Origin: Natronoplasma sp964602715
GTDB lineage: Archaea; Thermoplasmatota; Thermoplasmata; Halarchaeoplasmatales; Halarchaeoplasmataceae
Assembly (NCBI GenBank): GCA_964602715.1
Contig: CAZRSB010000004.1
Coordinates: forward strand, 1-64,000
Direction of reading: 5' to 3'
DNA length: 64,000 bases
Position numbers and translations under genes: made by a program. Shown here piece by piece: positions 1 to 9,233 of this stretch (positions are counted from its first letter, which is position 1; each line of letters starts with the position of its first letter). The notes under the pieces are model-generated. The model had not been told where the DNA came from, made no database searches, and saw nothing but the letters and a program-made list of their open reading frames with translations.

Positions 1-200
1 ACTAGTCAAAATATAATCTCCCTAAGCCTCTATCCCGAAAGTAATAAAAAGTCTCCCGCAAAAGAACAAAAAGCCTAAATCTTTCAAGTGTTTGAGAAAA
101 GTCCACTAAGGTATACTCTTATTATCGTAAATACTGGAAGAAAGTAAGTATTGTTCTTGTCCCTTATAGAAAAAAGATAGATTTTGGCAATATTGTCCAA

Positions 201-1358
201 TCACAATTCGATCAATTGTTTTATTTTATTTTTAGTTTCTACAATCTTTGATCTATCAAGTTCCCCTTTCTTATGAAGTGCAAATAATTCTCTAAATAAA
301 GGTTCGATTTTTTCTTGCTCAGCAAGTCCAGTATCACCAACCACTTCCATAACATAAACGAGATCTTCAAATCCTTGGAATACTTTTTTTGATGGTTCTT
401 CATAGATGATCTCTTTTACTATCTTTTTTTCTCTTCTATCTAGGATTTCATCCTCTTTTTCAAAAAAGGATTCTAATTCTTCAAAATCTTCATTTTTAAA
501 ACGCCATCCGGTGGCACCAAAATTCTCTTCAAGGTGATCCCTTGAGGAAGTGCCGGTAAGAGCACTAACGACACCGTCCTGTTCCAATACCCATCTTATT
601 CCAACCTGTACAGGGCTTTTTCCATACTTATCTCCTATTTCCTTTAATTTTTCTAAGACTCGCATACTAGATCTAAATCTTTCCTTTTTAAAGAGTGAAT
701 CAAGATTCCTTATATCTCCATGATCAAAATTTGGATCATCGGCGAATTTTCCCGTGAGTATACCTCTTCCCGTCACGCTGAATGCGATAGCTTTAACGTC
801 ATAATCTCGGCAGAGAGGGAGTAAACCTTCCCTGCTTTTCCTGTTAGCCGCGCTGAGTTCCATCATACAGAATGAAACATCACCCTGTTTAAAGTACTCC
901 TCGACTCTTTTTTCTGGAAGGTGACTCACACCATAATGCCTTATTTTCGTCTCACTTTTGAGTTCTTCTAAAGCTTTGATCGTCTCTTTTACTTCTGTAT
1001 TTGGATCATCAAAATGAACAAAATATATGTCAATCTGATTCGTTTGCAATCTTTCTAAGCTTCTCTGACATGATGCTCTAACACTTTCGTATGAAAGTGG
1101 CGAGGCTTCAGAATTTATTGTAGCACCTATTTTAGTAGATAATACGACTTCTCCTCTGTTAGGTTTTATAACCACTCCTAAAAACTTCTCAGCTTCCTCC
1201 CCATAGGTTTCAGCAGTGTCAAAAAAATTGATACCCAGTTCCCTCGCATATTCAATTGTTCTCCTAAATTCATCTTTATCGATTTTTCCATATGCTCCAC
1301 TCAAAGCGTAACATCCTAGGCCAAGTTCTGATATCGATGTTTTCAAGTCCATCTTCAT
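201..1358 (-). CDS. Aldo/keto reductase
   Basis: NAD(P)H-dependent oxidoreductase of the aldo/keto reductase superfamily; the substrate cannot be read from sequence. The catalytic tetrad is visible in order: Asp47 and Tyr52 in FFDTAETYG, Lys76 in STKIG, His115 in VHFDD (385-residue form). A (beta/alpha)8 barrel of about 300 residues is followed by an extra helical, charged tail of about 70 residues, longer than the usual family end. The open frame reaches back to 1415, but AGGAG (minus strand, 1367-1363) lies 4 nt before an ATG at 1358 and 10 nt before one at 1352, so I place the start at 1358. A TATA-like TTAATAAATA sits at 1490-1481. It is a single gene, co-directional with the hydrolase gene but probably transcribed separately. 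Family call is firm, function is not. Confidence 0.9.
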   Translation of the reverse strand: MKMDLKTSISELGLGCYALSGAYGKIDKDEFRRTIEYARELGINFFDTAETYGEEAEKFLGVVIKPNRGEVVLSTKIGATINSEASPLSYESVRASCQRSLERLQTNQIDIYFVHFDDPNTEVKETIKALEELKSETKIRHYGVSHLPEKRVEEYFKQGDVSFCMMELSAANRKSREGLLPLCRDYDVKAIAFSVTGRGILTGKFADDPNFDHGDIRNLDSLFKKERFRSSMRVLEKLKEIGDKYGKSPVQVGIRWVLEQDGVVSALTGTSSRDHLEENFGATGWRFKNEDFEELESFFEKEDEILDRREKKIVKEIIYEEPSKKVFQGFEDLVYVMEVVGDTGLAEQEKIEPLFRELFALHKKGELDRSKIVETKNKIKQLIEL

Positions 1359-1509
1359 CTCGCTCCTATCAATTAATATTTCAAATCTATTTAGTTCTTT
1401 GTGATTATTTACCATAAATCAGTTTTCTTTGTTGAACACCAGATAATGGTCTAATCAGAAATGGGCCTTCATAGGCATGGTATTTATTAACTGGTCGGTT
1501 TAAAGATAA

Positions 1510-3069
1510 TTACTCGTTTAGTACTGGTAAAACCAATTTAGATTCGTTTCCTTCACCCATATACAAAGTATATTCACCTTTTCCCTTCTCCATCAAACTA
1601 GAACTCAATGACAACTGAGGAAAATTGCTACCTGAAATCTCGAGTCCGATCTTGTGATCCTTCTTGAATGTATGAGCGATCGACCAAAGATCTATACGGT
1701 ATTTTTCTTTTGAATCGGTTCCTTTTATTCTTTTGATCCCGTCGGCTATAAAACGGGCTGTACCGTCTTCATATACATCTACCAATTTGACACATATATC
1801 AGATTCATGCTGTGCTAATCCATAAAGCTCACATATCACGTTCCCAACTACAACGATATCTTGGTCTAGTTTACCAGTAGTAAAAAGTAGTACGTCATGT
1901 CTCTGATGAAGTTCGCTCTGGTCCGCTGGACCAGGTTCAAGTCCTGCATCGGGGAACTCCCATACTCTACCTCCTATAGTAGGAACAGGTTCTTTTATTA
2001 TGTAATCTACTATTTCAGATCGAGGCGTTATCTCCTTCGAAAGACGGTTTCTTGAGAGATATAGATTTATTTTATCATCAGGTTCCATCTCCTGATCTAC
2101 ATGGATCCATCGTTTTTCACCGGTCAAGAAAAGAGCTATATTGCTTTCATCTGTGGTTATCTGGTCGTTGTCTATATCTTTATCCTTCAACCATCTATCG
2201 AACCAATTCACAATGTTTGTTACAACTCCTGGTCTACTTTCTTTTCCAAAATCAACACTATGAAGTTCTTTTTGCTCATCTAGAACCGTGTTGTGAGTCC
2301 ATGGTCCTATGATAAGGTGTTGAGGTGCAGTAGAATTTTGAGAAAAATACTTGAAGAGATCAACGGTAGGGCCTAGACACAGGTCATACCATCCAGACAT
2401 GTGCATAATCGGTATATTTATTCTCGGTAGATATTCTTTAACACTTGTTCTTTTCCAAAATTCATCCTTTATAGGATGTTTGCAGAATTCCTTCCATATT
2501 TTGTTAGGGTAGCCAGCTTTAGAAGCTGCATCTTCCAAAGGGATTGTAGAAAATATCTCCTCCCAATCTATTTCTGAAAGGTCCGGTTGAGGAGAATGAG
2601 AAGTGATGATAGACCAGGGTAAAGCGTGATGTAGGACCAGCGCACCTCCTCTATGGGTCAGATCGTAAGCGTTAGAAAAGCCTCCTATATTTATCATGGT
2701 CTTTATCTCATCTTTTTTGGATACCGCGGGAAGAGCACATGTAGAAAGATAAGATACGCCAACTATGCCTATACCTTTTTTGTTGTACCAGGACTGTTTT
2801 TTGATCCAATCTATTGTTTCTAGGCCGTCTTCTTTTTCCTGATTTATAGGATCAAATACACCTTCTGAATCGTATCTACCTCTTACATCTTGTACTACAA
2901 GGGCATAGTCCTCACTTACAAAGATGTCCGCAAAAATCTTCTTATTTTTCCTACCATAAGGAGTCATGATAAGCAATGCTGGATAACTATTTTCTTTTTC
3001 AGGTAAATAAACATCAGTAGCCAATTTTGTCCCGTCTTTCATAGTGACGTGTGTTTCTTTAATTTTCAT
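1510..3069 (-). CDS. CocE/NonD-family alpha/beta hydrolase (S15-like)
   Basis: Probable serine acyl-hydrolase or dipeptidyl-peptidase of the CocE/X-Pro (S15) family, about 519 residues, cytosolic (no signal peptide). The N-terminal alpha/beta domain holds the nucleophile Ser in GVSYLS (about residue 106). The acid residue is in SGWYD and the His is in IGPWTHN. The C-terminal third is the jelly-roll domain usual in the family. The frame opens with a GTG at 3075, but GAGGG ends just before it and lies 6 nt from the ATG at 3069 (MKIKETHV), which is the better start. A 10-bp palindrome GTTCTAGAAC (3138-3147) lies upstream. Possible roles are ester, amide or acyl-peptide hydrolysis; the substrate is unknown. 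Confidence 0.88.
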   Translation of the reverse strand: MKIKETHVTMKDGTKLATDVYLPEKENSYPALLIMTPYGRKNKKIFADIFVSEDYALVVQDVRGRYDSEGVFDPINQEKEDGLETIDWIKKQSWYNKKGIGIVGVSYLSTCALPAVSKKDEIKTMINIGGFSNAYDLTHRGGALVLHHALPWSIITSHSPQPDLSEIDWEEIFSTIPLEDAASKAGYPNKIWKEFCKHPIKDEFWKRTSVKEYLPRINIPIMHMSGWYDLCLGPTVDLFKYFSQNSTAPQHLIIGPWTHNTVLDEQKELHSVDFGKESRPGVVTNIVNWFDRWLKDKDIDNDQITTDESNIALFLTGEKRWIHVDQEMEPDDKINLYLSRNRLSKEITPRSEIVDYIIKEPVPTIGGRVWEFPDAGLEPGPADQSELHQRHDVLLFTTGKLDQDIVVVGNVICELYGLAQHESDICVKLVDVYEDGTARFIADGIKRIKGTDSKEKYRIDLWSIAHTFKKDHKIGLEISGSNFPQLSLSSSLMEKGKGEYTLYMGEGNESKLVLPVLNE

Positions 3070-3394
3070 AGGCACCCTCGCAACGAGCTATAATATCAAA
3101 TGTAATAAATTTTACTCTTTTGAATTGGTTTGTGTTTGTTCTAGAACCGAATCATTATAGAACAAATTCCAAAATGAATTATAGTATAAATCAAAACTTT
3201 TAGAACTAAATTTTTGACATCAAGATAATCGGGATTTAAGACGAATGAGATTTTTTTTTCCAGTAGGTGTGCTTCAGATATAAATGGACACAAATAATCA
3301 TTCGATATTTTGATATTGATTTTAAACAGTCATTAGTATTAGGGCTCATCCGGGACTATTAAGATTGAAAGTATTCTCCCTTTGAGCTAAATTT
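3070..3394. other. Gene-free stretch
   Basis: About 325 bp without a supportable gene between the hydrolase gene and the small membrane protein gene. It holds an AT-rich region that should carry the hydrolase promoter, the palindrome GTTCTAGAAC (3138-3147) with a second AGAAC half-site about 15 bp on, and a run of nine T near 3252-3260. I see no tRNA, no long hairpin and no open frame above a few codons. Confidence 0.5.
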
Positions 3395-3649
3395 TCATCG
3401 ATCTTTTCCTTCGATATCATCTATCCTGTAGCTTCCATATTCTTGTGTCTCTTTACCTTTGATCAAAAGATAATAAATAAATGTTACAATGAAGAGTAAG
3501 AACATAACTATTGTAACCAAAAGCATAGCTGCCATTACCGATATACCCAGAACCATAGCTACGATCAAGTATATTTCCATATAATGAAGGAAACCTAATA
3601 GAAATGCAACAATGATTATCAGTGATACAAATTTAGATCTTTTTTCCAT
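3395..3649 (-). CDS. Small membrane protein, function unknown
   Basis: An 84-residue protein not recognised by family. A short basic N-terminus (MEKRSK) is followed by two or three hydrophobic segments that cover about residues 7-70, then a charged tail (KGKETQEYGSYRIDDIEGKDR region). The frame could start at 3709, but the ATG at 3649 has AGGTG on the minus strand at 3663-3659, 9 nt away, and gives a clean membrane protein start. It lies 43 bp downstream of the AIM24-family gene on the same strand and may be co-transcribed with it. Function cannot be inferred. Confidence 0.65.
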   Translation of the reverse strand: MEKRSKFVSLIIIVAFLLGFLHYMEIYLIVAMVLGISVMAAMLLVTIVMFLLFIVTFIYYLLIKGKETQEYGSYRIDDIEGKDR

Positions 3650-3752
3650 CTTTGAATTCACCTTTTTCTGTTTATCTCCATGAGAGATAAAAGGTAGAGA
3701 CAAACACACCCGATATGGATGCGTCTGAATAATCGTATTTCAGAATTTTCTT

Positions 3753-4502
3753 TTATTTAGAGATATTAAATCCACCGACTTTAATTCCTGTTTTACCCGA
3801 ACTACTGCTGCTACTGCTACTGCTACTATCCGTTGAGATATGCTTGCTCAATGCAGCTCCTAGATCACTAAGTGTTAGGCTTCGCAACCAAACTTTTCCT
3901 GGTCCCTGAAGTGTGGTCATGAAAAAACCTTCTCCACCAAATAGAGAACTCTTGATACCACCGACTCTTTCCACATCGAACTTTACAGATGGTTCAAAGG
4001 CAGCTACGTGACTAGTAGAAACTTTCAATAGTTCTTGAGGATTCAATTCTTTTTCTACCAGATCTCCTGTTACATGGATAAAAGCTGTACCTGTACCAGT
4101 CAACTTTTGAAGGAACATACCTTCTCCACCAAAAAATATTTTTCCCAACTTTTTTTGCATATGAGTATCTATATCAACACCTGCTTCTGAACAAAGGTAG
4201 GCATTTCTTTGGACAATGTATTCTGATCCCGGCTGAACGTCAAATGGCAGAATTCTTCCAGGAGATTTACCTCCAAAAGACACTATGCCTTCGCCTCCAA
4301 TAGTTTCAAATTTGGTAAGGTAATAAGATTCACCAGAAGCACTTCTTTTTATTCCATCCATAATTCCTCCTTTACGTTCTGTCTTCATCTCTACGTTACC
4401 AGACATGTATGTAAGAGACCCTGTTTCTCCATATATTGTCTCATTTCCTCCGATCTGAAGAGTCACTAATTCTAGATTATCTCCATCTATTCGATATTTC
4501 AT
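3753..4502 (-). CDS. AIM24 / TIGR00266 family protein
   Basis: A 249-residue protein of the widespread AIM24 (TIGR00266) family, a beta-rich trimeric-barrel-like fold whose bacterial and archaeal members have no settled role. Typical traits are the start MKYRIDGDNLELVTLQIGG, repeated glycine-rich turns (FGGEGMF, FGGEGFF) and alternating beta strands. The tail contains an uninterrupted run of about nine serines before GKTGIKVGGFNISK, encoded by a short trinucleotide tract at about 3800-3830. A GTG at 4514 is in frame, but it overlaps the ribosome site AGGTG (4516-4512), which stands 9 nt from the ATG at 4502. The likely promoter is the TTTAAATAAAT box just upstream. Confidence 0.85.
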   Translation of the reverse strand: MKYRIDGDNLELVTLQIGGNETIYGETGSLTYMSGNVEMKTERKGGIMDGIKRSASGESYYLTKFETIGGEGIVSFGGKSPGRILPFDVQPGSEYIVQRNAYLCSEAGVDIDTHMQKKLGKIFFGGEGMFLQKLTGTGTAFIHVTGDLVEKELNPQELLKVSTSHVAAFEPSVKFDVERVGGIKSSLFGGEGFFMTTLQGPGKVWLRSLTLSDLGAALSKHISTDSSSSSSSSSSGKTGIKVGGFNISK

Positions 4503-4710
4503 TAACTTATTCACCTACTGCCCTATCGAATGGATTTATTTAAAATTTAGGATTTCTAGGAATAATTTGACTTTTACCTATTAAAGATATGGGTTAAGTA
4601 TTAATAATGTTCTTTAGAAAATTAATATTCTCCATAATATTCAATTCTGTTCTGACAACATTTAAAGAGATCTCTGTTGAGCTTTATTCTTAACTAGTAT
4701 TTTTTAGAGT

Positions 4711-4730
4711 ATTATGGGTTGAACCATAAT
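4711..4730 (-). terminator. Possible hairpin terminator
   Basis: Seven-base inverted repeat ATTATGG/CCATAAT (4711-4717 and 4724-4730, 6-nt loop) immediately after the stop codon of the minus-strand gene ending at 4734. It is not followed by a clear U tract in the minus direction, so its role as terminator is uncertain. Confidence 0.3.
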
Positions 4731-4733
4731 TTG

Positions 4734-6395
4734 TCACTTTGACTTCAATACATCTTCAACAAAATTAGAAAGAGGATAAACAATCATATGTCCTACGATC
4801 TTCTTAAGAGATTGATTTTTTGAAATTTTTTTAGCTATTGGAGGGCTAATTTTATAATATATATCAGTGAATAACTTACCTGCTCTTCTCTGTAACAGAA
4901 CTTGGTCTCTGAAAGTTCTTAAGTTGTCAATTTTTTCTGAGTTTGGATCACCATAAACAGCAGTCGCGATAAAACATCCTCTCCTACCTTCATTTTCAGA
5001 TCCAATACTTTTCTCCTCTTCTTTATCTAAGGCGTTTTTTAAGTCTATCAGTTCTTCCTTGAATCCTTCTTCAAAAGCCTTTATCGATGATAGATTTAAA
5101 TATCTCTCTTCTCTCGAGTCCCCATCTTCAATAACTCTCAACCTTAAATATAAATCATCATAATTTTTTATCAGTTTTTCAAAGGGCAAATCAGTATACG
5201 CATTAAAATAGACCGTATCATTAGGTAATATTAGATCTAGGTGTTTTTCATCAGGAGTTTCGTATATTTTTATATTTTGTTTATTTTTTCTTACAAGATA
5301 TCTTTTCTCTCCTTCTTCGGAGATGACCGTTAATCCATTCTTTTTTATTATCTCAGCATCGTCCCCAATTTCATAACCCTTTTTGGTAAAGATCTCAACA
5401 ATATTTTCGTGAATCTTTCCCTCTTGAATATACTTTTCAAATTGAGAAATGTCTATATCGAACAAGTGATTAGAATCTAAAAAGCCTTCGCTCTGGAAAA
5501 GATCAGAATTTAGAGATAAAGTGCATTCTATCTTATTTAATATGTTATTTCTTAAATCCACCATATCTCCTTCTAAAAATATATTTTTTAATTTGCCTTT
5601 AGTGTTATTTGTGACCTGACATTTGAATTCTAATTCAAAATCGTGGTCTAATTTTATGCCATTATAAGTGTAAACATCGTATTTGCATTTTTCATCTTCA
5701 TCATCTATTTTTATTAACAAATAGAACCTATTTTCATCTACTGCCACTTTCAAATCCTCTTCTGCATCAATTATCTTTGCACAATCTGTTAATCTGTAAT
5801 TTTTTCTCTCAAATCCTTTTTTTATTGCTTTAGGCTTCGGTGTCTCTGGAAAATCAATGGAGAAGATCTTTCTTTTTTTACACCCATCCTCTACAGAGTA
5901 ATATATCGTCAGATCCATAGATCCTTCAATGATCTCTAACAATCCTTCCCTGTTTAAAGGAACCACTACACCAAGATGGGGCAAGTCTTCCTTGTCTAGA
6001 AGACCTATGCCTTTTTGTTCTGCGATACTTTCAGCTTTAGAATTAAAACCAGAAGGTGAGATAACAATTCCTTTATTTACTTCAGTGTTTTGAATTATCT
6101 CATCTATCTTCTGGATCGTCTCCTCCCCTACGGGTGAGCTATCTAAAGTGCATTCCACCACGATCTTATCTGAGTGTAGTTCCGACTCATATTCTGCATA
6201 AATATCTGCTTTAAAAGTTTCTCCAGAAACAGTCCTTAACTTATGATCTTTTTTTGTTTCGTATCCACATCTACTGAAAATGTTTTTAACTTCGTTTTTC
6301 AAAGTATTTGCTAAGTTCTCACCACACCTAGGACATCTATTCGAATCCGAAGAAATCATGCCATCACAAGATGGACAGGCGTATTTATATTCCAT
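4734..6395 (-). CDS. Zinc-ribbon / Mrr-like nuclease-fold protein with C-terminal CFI-box
   Basis: A 553-residue multidomain protein. Residues 7-24 form a zinc ribbon (Cys7, Cys10, Cys21, Cys24). Residues about 30-150 resemble the Mrr/type IV restriction endonuclease fold: Asp64 in FKADIYA, then IVVECT, and the typical end FNSKAESIAEQKGIGLLD. The usual E-x-K catalytic pair reads Glu81-Cys82-Thr83, so the lysine is missing and the fold may be inactive. The middle is beta-rich and unassigned, with a module around 325-378 (GYEIGDDAEI) that recurs in the surface protein at 43228-46194. The end, from about residue 473, is a CFI-box tail (CFIATAVYG, then LRTFRDQVL). The zinc ribbon and lack of signal peptide suggest a cytosolic protein. 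Function is open; DNA or RNA binding is plausible. Confidence 0.75.
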   Translation of the reverse strand: MEYKYACPSCDGMISSDSNRCPRCGENLANTLKNEVKNIFSRCGYETKKDHKLRTVSGETFKADIYAEYESELHSDKIVVECTLDSSPVGEETIQKIDEIIQNTEVNKGIVISPSGFNSKAESIAEQKGIGLLDKEDLPHLGVVVPLNREGLLEIIEGSMDLTIYYSVEDGCKKRKIFSIDFPETPKPKAIKKGFERKNYRLTDCAKIIDAEEDLKVAVDENRFYLLIKIDDEDEKCKYDVYTYNGIKLDHDFELEFKCQVTNNTKGKLKNIFLEGDMVDLRNNILNKIECTLSLNSDLFQSEGFLDSNHLFDIDISQFEKYIQEGKIHENIVEIFTKKGYEIGDDAEIIKKNGLTVISEEGEKRYLVRKNKQNIKIYETPDEKHLDLILPNDTVYFNAYTDLPFEKLIKNYDDLYLRLRVIEDGDSREERYLNLSSIKAFEEGFKEELIDLKNALDKEEEKSIGSENEGRRGCFIATAVYGDPNSEKIDNLRTFRDQVLLQRRAGKLFTDIYYKISPPIAKKISKNQSLKKIVGHMIVYPLSNFVEDVLKSK

Positions 6396-6488
6396 TATAG
6401 AACCTACCTTTAAATCAGTATTTTTAAGTCACTCAACTTCTAATCACAAATCACCAACAGACAAAGGAATATATAAATTTGATTGAAG

Positions 6489-6532
6489 GTTTCATAGGAA
6501 ACTATTATATAATACCGTTTCATGTGAAACTA
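6489..6532 (+). promoter_or_regulatory. MATE-marR promoter with paired operators
   Basis: The TATA box TTATATAA (6505-6512) lies 29 bp before the ATG at 6541, so the mRNA should be leaderless or nearly so. Two copies of one inverted repeat flank it: GTTTCATAGGAAACTA (6489-6504) and GTTTCATGTGAAACTA (6517-6532). Both have GTTTC/GAAAC arms with 4-nt spacers and are 28 bp apart. The second copy covers the start site region. The obvious ligand is the MarR protein encoded at the end of this operon, which would repress its own transcript. A third copy precedes htpX. Confidence 0.75.
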
Positions 6533-6540
6533 ACGTAATT

Positions 6541-8187
6541 ATGTTCAAGAAATCATTGAAAAAAATACAATTGTTGCTGCAATTTTTCGTTAAAATCTTC
6601 AAAATACCATTTCACCTAGTCAAAGGTATGAGAAAGGAGGGGTCTTACGATTATTTAAAACAGAGGATGAAAAGACCTAGTAAAGACGAGATCCTTGAGG
6701 GAAATATCCTCCTAGTCATGTTCAAATTAGGATGGCCTATCATGTTAGCTACCTTTTTAAGGACTCTATATAACCTTGCTGATACCTTTTGGTTAGGACG
6801 TTTACCAGGAGAATTAGCAGAGTTTGCTGTAGCGGCTTCAAGTCAAGCATGGTCTGTAGTTTTCGTTATAATGTCCATCGAAATCGGTTTTGGGGTGGCC
6901 GCACTTGCTTTGATCTCGCAATACACAGGTTCTAGAGACTACAAAAAAGCTTCTGACTATGCTGGTCAGCTTTACTTCGTAGTTATAGTTTTTTCTGTTA
7001 TTCTAGGAGCTATAGGGTACTTTATATCTCCTTATCTTATGGATATGTTGGTCGGAACTGGACCTGACGCTCCTTATTTAGCACACTACGGAACGGAGTA
7101 CTTGCAGATCACCTTTATGGGTATGCCATTCATGTTTTTGTTCTTCGCATTCATGTTTATAATGAGGGGATGGGGGGACAATGTAACCCCTATGAAGGTA
7201 GTGGCTATAACTTCCATTTTGAATATATTGATTGATCCAATATTGATATTTGGATCTGGCTACGAATTGGTTTTAGGATCACTTTCAATAACTATACCTA
7301 GCTTTTTTGGTTATTCAATACCCATGATGGGAGTAAGGGGGGCTGCTCTCGCTTCAGTGTTATCAAGAGGTATAGCTGCCTTTTACTCTTTGTACTTGAT
7401 GTTTTCCGGTAAGCTAGGTATTGAAGTTGATCTACACCAGTTAGCCCCGGACTTCCAGAAGATCAAAAAAGTACTCAAAGTTGGTATACCCGCTTCTTTT
7501 GGAAGACTTGGCAGTTCCTCAGGTTTTTTATTGTTATGGGCTATAATATATCGGTTACCAAATACTGGTACAGTGGCCGCAGCTTACGGGGCCGGAAATA
7601 AAATTTTGAACATCATGTTTCTGGTTATGGGAGGTATGACCATGGCCATCTCAACTATGGTCGGGCAGAGTCTTGGCGCAGACATGATAAAAAGAGCTGA
7701 GGATACAGCAAGAAAAGGTATCATAGCTCTTACCATATTGATGTCCCTTTTAGCTGTAGTTTTATTCATAAGCAGCCATCTGCTCATAAGGATATTGGTT
7801 CCAGGTCAAGAAGGTGTCATCCAATCTGGGGCACAATTCCTGATGATCTATTCAGTTTCAATACCCTTTTTTGGGATATTCAGAGCTATAAGCCAGATAC
7901 TTGGGGGTTCCGGCCATACTGTTCAGCAGATGGGGTTGGATCTATCAAGGATATGGGGTCTCAGAATCGTGATTGTTTTTGTTCTTGCTATTGTGTTAGG
8001 TCTCGATGACCTAGGATTCTGGATTGGCATGTCAGCTAGTAATTTTGTAGCAGCGGGTGTTGCATTTATAGTATATTCTAAAGGCTGGTGGAAAAAGAAG
8101 ATAATCAAAGATGAGCCTTCATCTAGGCTTTCTATACCAAAACCAAAAGAAAAAAAGTCAGAGACGGAGGAGGACAGCAATGGATGA
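6541..8187 (+). CDS. MATE family efflux transporter
   Basis: A 548-residue inner-membrane antiporter of the multidrug and toxin extrusion family, expected to export drugs or cations against Na+ or H+. About twelve membrane segments are visible in two six-helix halves. The first begins near residue 55 (GNILLVMFKLGWPIMLATFLR), followed by LYNLADTFWLGRL, a common MATE element. The second half starts near residue 300 (VLKVGIPASFGRLGSS). There is an amphipathic basic extension of about 50 residues before the first helix and a charged tail of about 35 residues. I keep the ATG at 6541 because it fits the TATA box distance. It overlaps the downstream MarR gene by 8 nt, so the pump and its likely repressor are translated together. 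Confidence 0.93.
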   Translation: MFKKSLKKIQLLLQFFVKIFKIPFHLVKGMRKEGSYDYLKQRMKRPSKDEILEGNILLVMFKLGWPIMLATFLRTLYNLADTFWLGRLPGELAEFAVAASSQAWSVVFVIMSIEIGFGVAALALISQYTGSRDYKKASDYAGQLYFVVIVFSVILGAIGYFISPYLMDMLVGTGPDAPYLAHYGTEYLQITFMGMPFMFLFFAFMFIMRGWGDNVTPMKVVAITSILNILIDPILIFGSGYELVLGSLSITIPSFFGYSIPMMGVRGAALASVLSRGIAAFYSLYLMFSGKLGIEVDLHQLAPDFQKIKKVLKVGIPASFGRLGSSSGFLLLWAIIYRLPNTGTVAAAYGAGNKILNIMFLVMGGMTMAISTMVGQSLGADMIKRAEDTARKGIIALTILMSLLAVVLFISSHLLIRILVPGQEGVIQSGAQFLMIYSVSIPFFGIFRAISQILGGSGHTVQQMGLDLSRIWGLRIVIVFVLAIVLGLDDLGFWIGMSASNFVAAGVAFIVYSKGWWKKKIIKDEPSSRLSIPKPKEKKSETEEDSNG

Positions 8188-8623
8188 AAAACAAACTGAA
8201 GAGACTACTATCCATAAATTACACCAGATAGTTCATAAAAGATTGATAAGATTCATAAAAAATGAACTGAAGCCCTATGATTTCAACAGGGGTGAAATAC
8301 CCCTTTTATATAAATTATTAAAAGAGGGAGACGGCAAAACTCAGACAGAAATATGCGATATGCTCCATGTATCTAAGTCCACCACTTGCAAGATAATACA
8401 GAATTTAGTTGTAAAAGGATTTCTTCGAAAGGAAAGAGATGAATATGATAAGAGAGTGACCAAGATATTCCTCACCGATAGAAAAGATGAAATAAAGGAC
8501 TTGCTGATGGAACTGGACGAAAAAGCAGAAAATAAAATGTTAGAAGGATTCGATGATGAAGAAAAAGAACGATTAAGAGATTATCTAGAACGAATTTTCA
8601 ATAATTTAGAGAGATCAAAATGA
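8180..8623 (+). CDS. MarR family transcriptional regulator
   Basis: A 147-residue dimeric winged-helix repressor type. Flanking helices bracket the HTH (TQTEICDMLHVSKSTTCKII) and the wing (RKERDEYDKRVTKIFLTD), which is the classical MarR pattern. The frame is open from 8111, but GGAGGAGG at 8166-8173 stands 6 nt before the ATG at 8180, which is clearly the start. Its coding sequence begins inside the end of the MATE gene, as is common for efflux pump and repressor pairs. The likely targets are the GTTTCAYnnGAAACTA sites around 6489-6532 and at 10145-10160. The inducer is unknown. Confidence 0.92.
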   Translation: MDEKQTEETTIHKLHQIVHKRLIRFIKNELKPYDFNRGEIPLLYKLLKEGDGKTQTEICDMLHVSKSTTCKIIQNLVVKGFLRKERDEYDKRVTKIFLTDRKDEIKDLLMELDEKAENKMLEGFDDEEKERLRDYLERIFNNLERSK

Positions 8624-8661
8624 GGAGAAAGTGAAGAGTAAGCTCTTGTTAAAAACACTTA

Positions 8662-9198
8662 TCAGATTTTCTCTTCTACCTCTTTATCTTTTTTATTATC
8701 TCTTCTTACTAGGACAGAAACTATTATAGTGCCAACAATACCAAATATAAAAATGATCTTCCAAAAAGAAGGTGTATCTACTTCCAATACTTCAATATTT
8801 ACGGTTTCTTTACTTTCATCGTAATCTTCGAGCCTTATCCCCAATTCAGCCTCTCTAGGTTCGCCTACTACTATCCATGTAAATTCGCCCACATATTCAT
8901 CCTCGTCTACCTCAGACCAATGGATTCTTTGATTATCTTCAACAAAACCATCAACCAAGTATTCAATATTCGATACCTCTTTATTTTCAGCTTCTTCTAG
9001 CTTAGTTATCCTGTATTTGATTTTGATCTCTTCAGTCTCCTCGTATTCATCGTTCTCCTCGGGTTCCAATATCTCAATTTTAAATGGAGGTCCATCATTA
9101 GCATTATTTTCTCCCCTAACAATAGGTACAGTTAAAAAGCTAATCAACAAGACGATGATAATAGTGTAAGACAAAATTTTTCCTAGTGTATTTTTCAC
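8662..9198 (-). CDS. Secreted, membrane-anchored Ig-like surface protein
   Basis: A 178-residue protein with a Sec signal (hydrophobic residues about 8-28, likely cut near VRG-EN). An acidic beta-rich ectodomain covers about 32-135, a single membrane helix (FWKIIFIFGIVGTIIVSVLV) sits near 143-163, and a short charged cytoplasmic tail follows. The ectodomain spacing (FKIEILEPEENDEY, IKIKYRI, EYLVDGF, EYVGEFTW) resembles a bacterial/archaeal Ig-like fold, but no named family is recognised. It is probably exposed outside the cell. It sits between marR (convergent) and htpX (same strand, 35 bp gap); co-transcription with htpX is possible. Confidence 0.7.
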   Translation of the reverse strand: MKNTLGKILSYTIIIVLLISFLTVPIVRGENNANDGPPFKIEILEPEENDEYEETEEIKIKYRITKLEEAENKEVSNIEYLVDGFVEDNQRIHWSEVDEDEYVGEFTWIVVGEPREAELGIRLEDYDESKETVNIEVLEVDTPSFWKIIFIFGIVGTIIVSVLVRRDNKKDKEVEEKI

Positions 9199-9233
9199 TG
9201 TTTAACACCTGCATAAATTTTCTTTAATCACTC

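Noticed and set aside
3252..3260. Run of nine T in the gap after the small membrane protein gene
   Set aside because: It faces the plus strand, but the flanking genes are on the minus strand, so there is no transcript for it to end.
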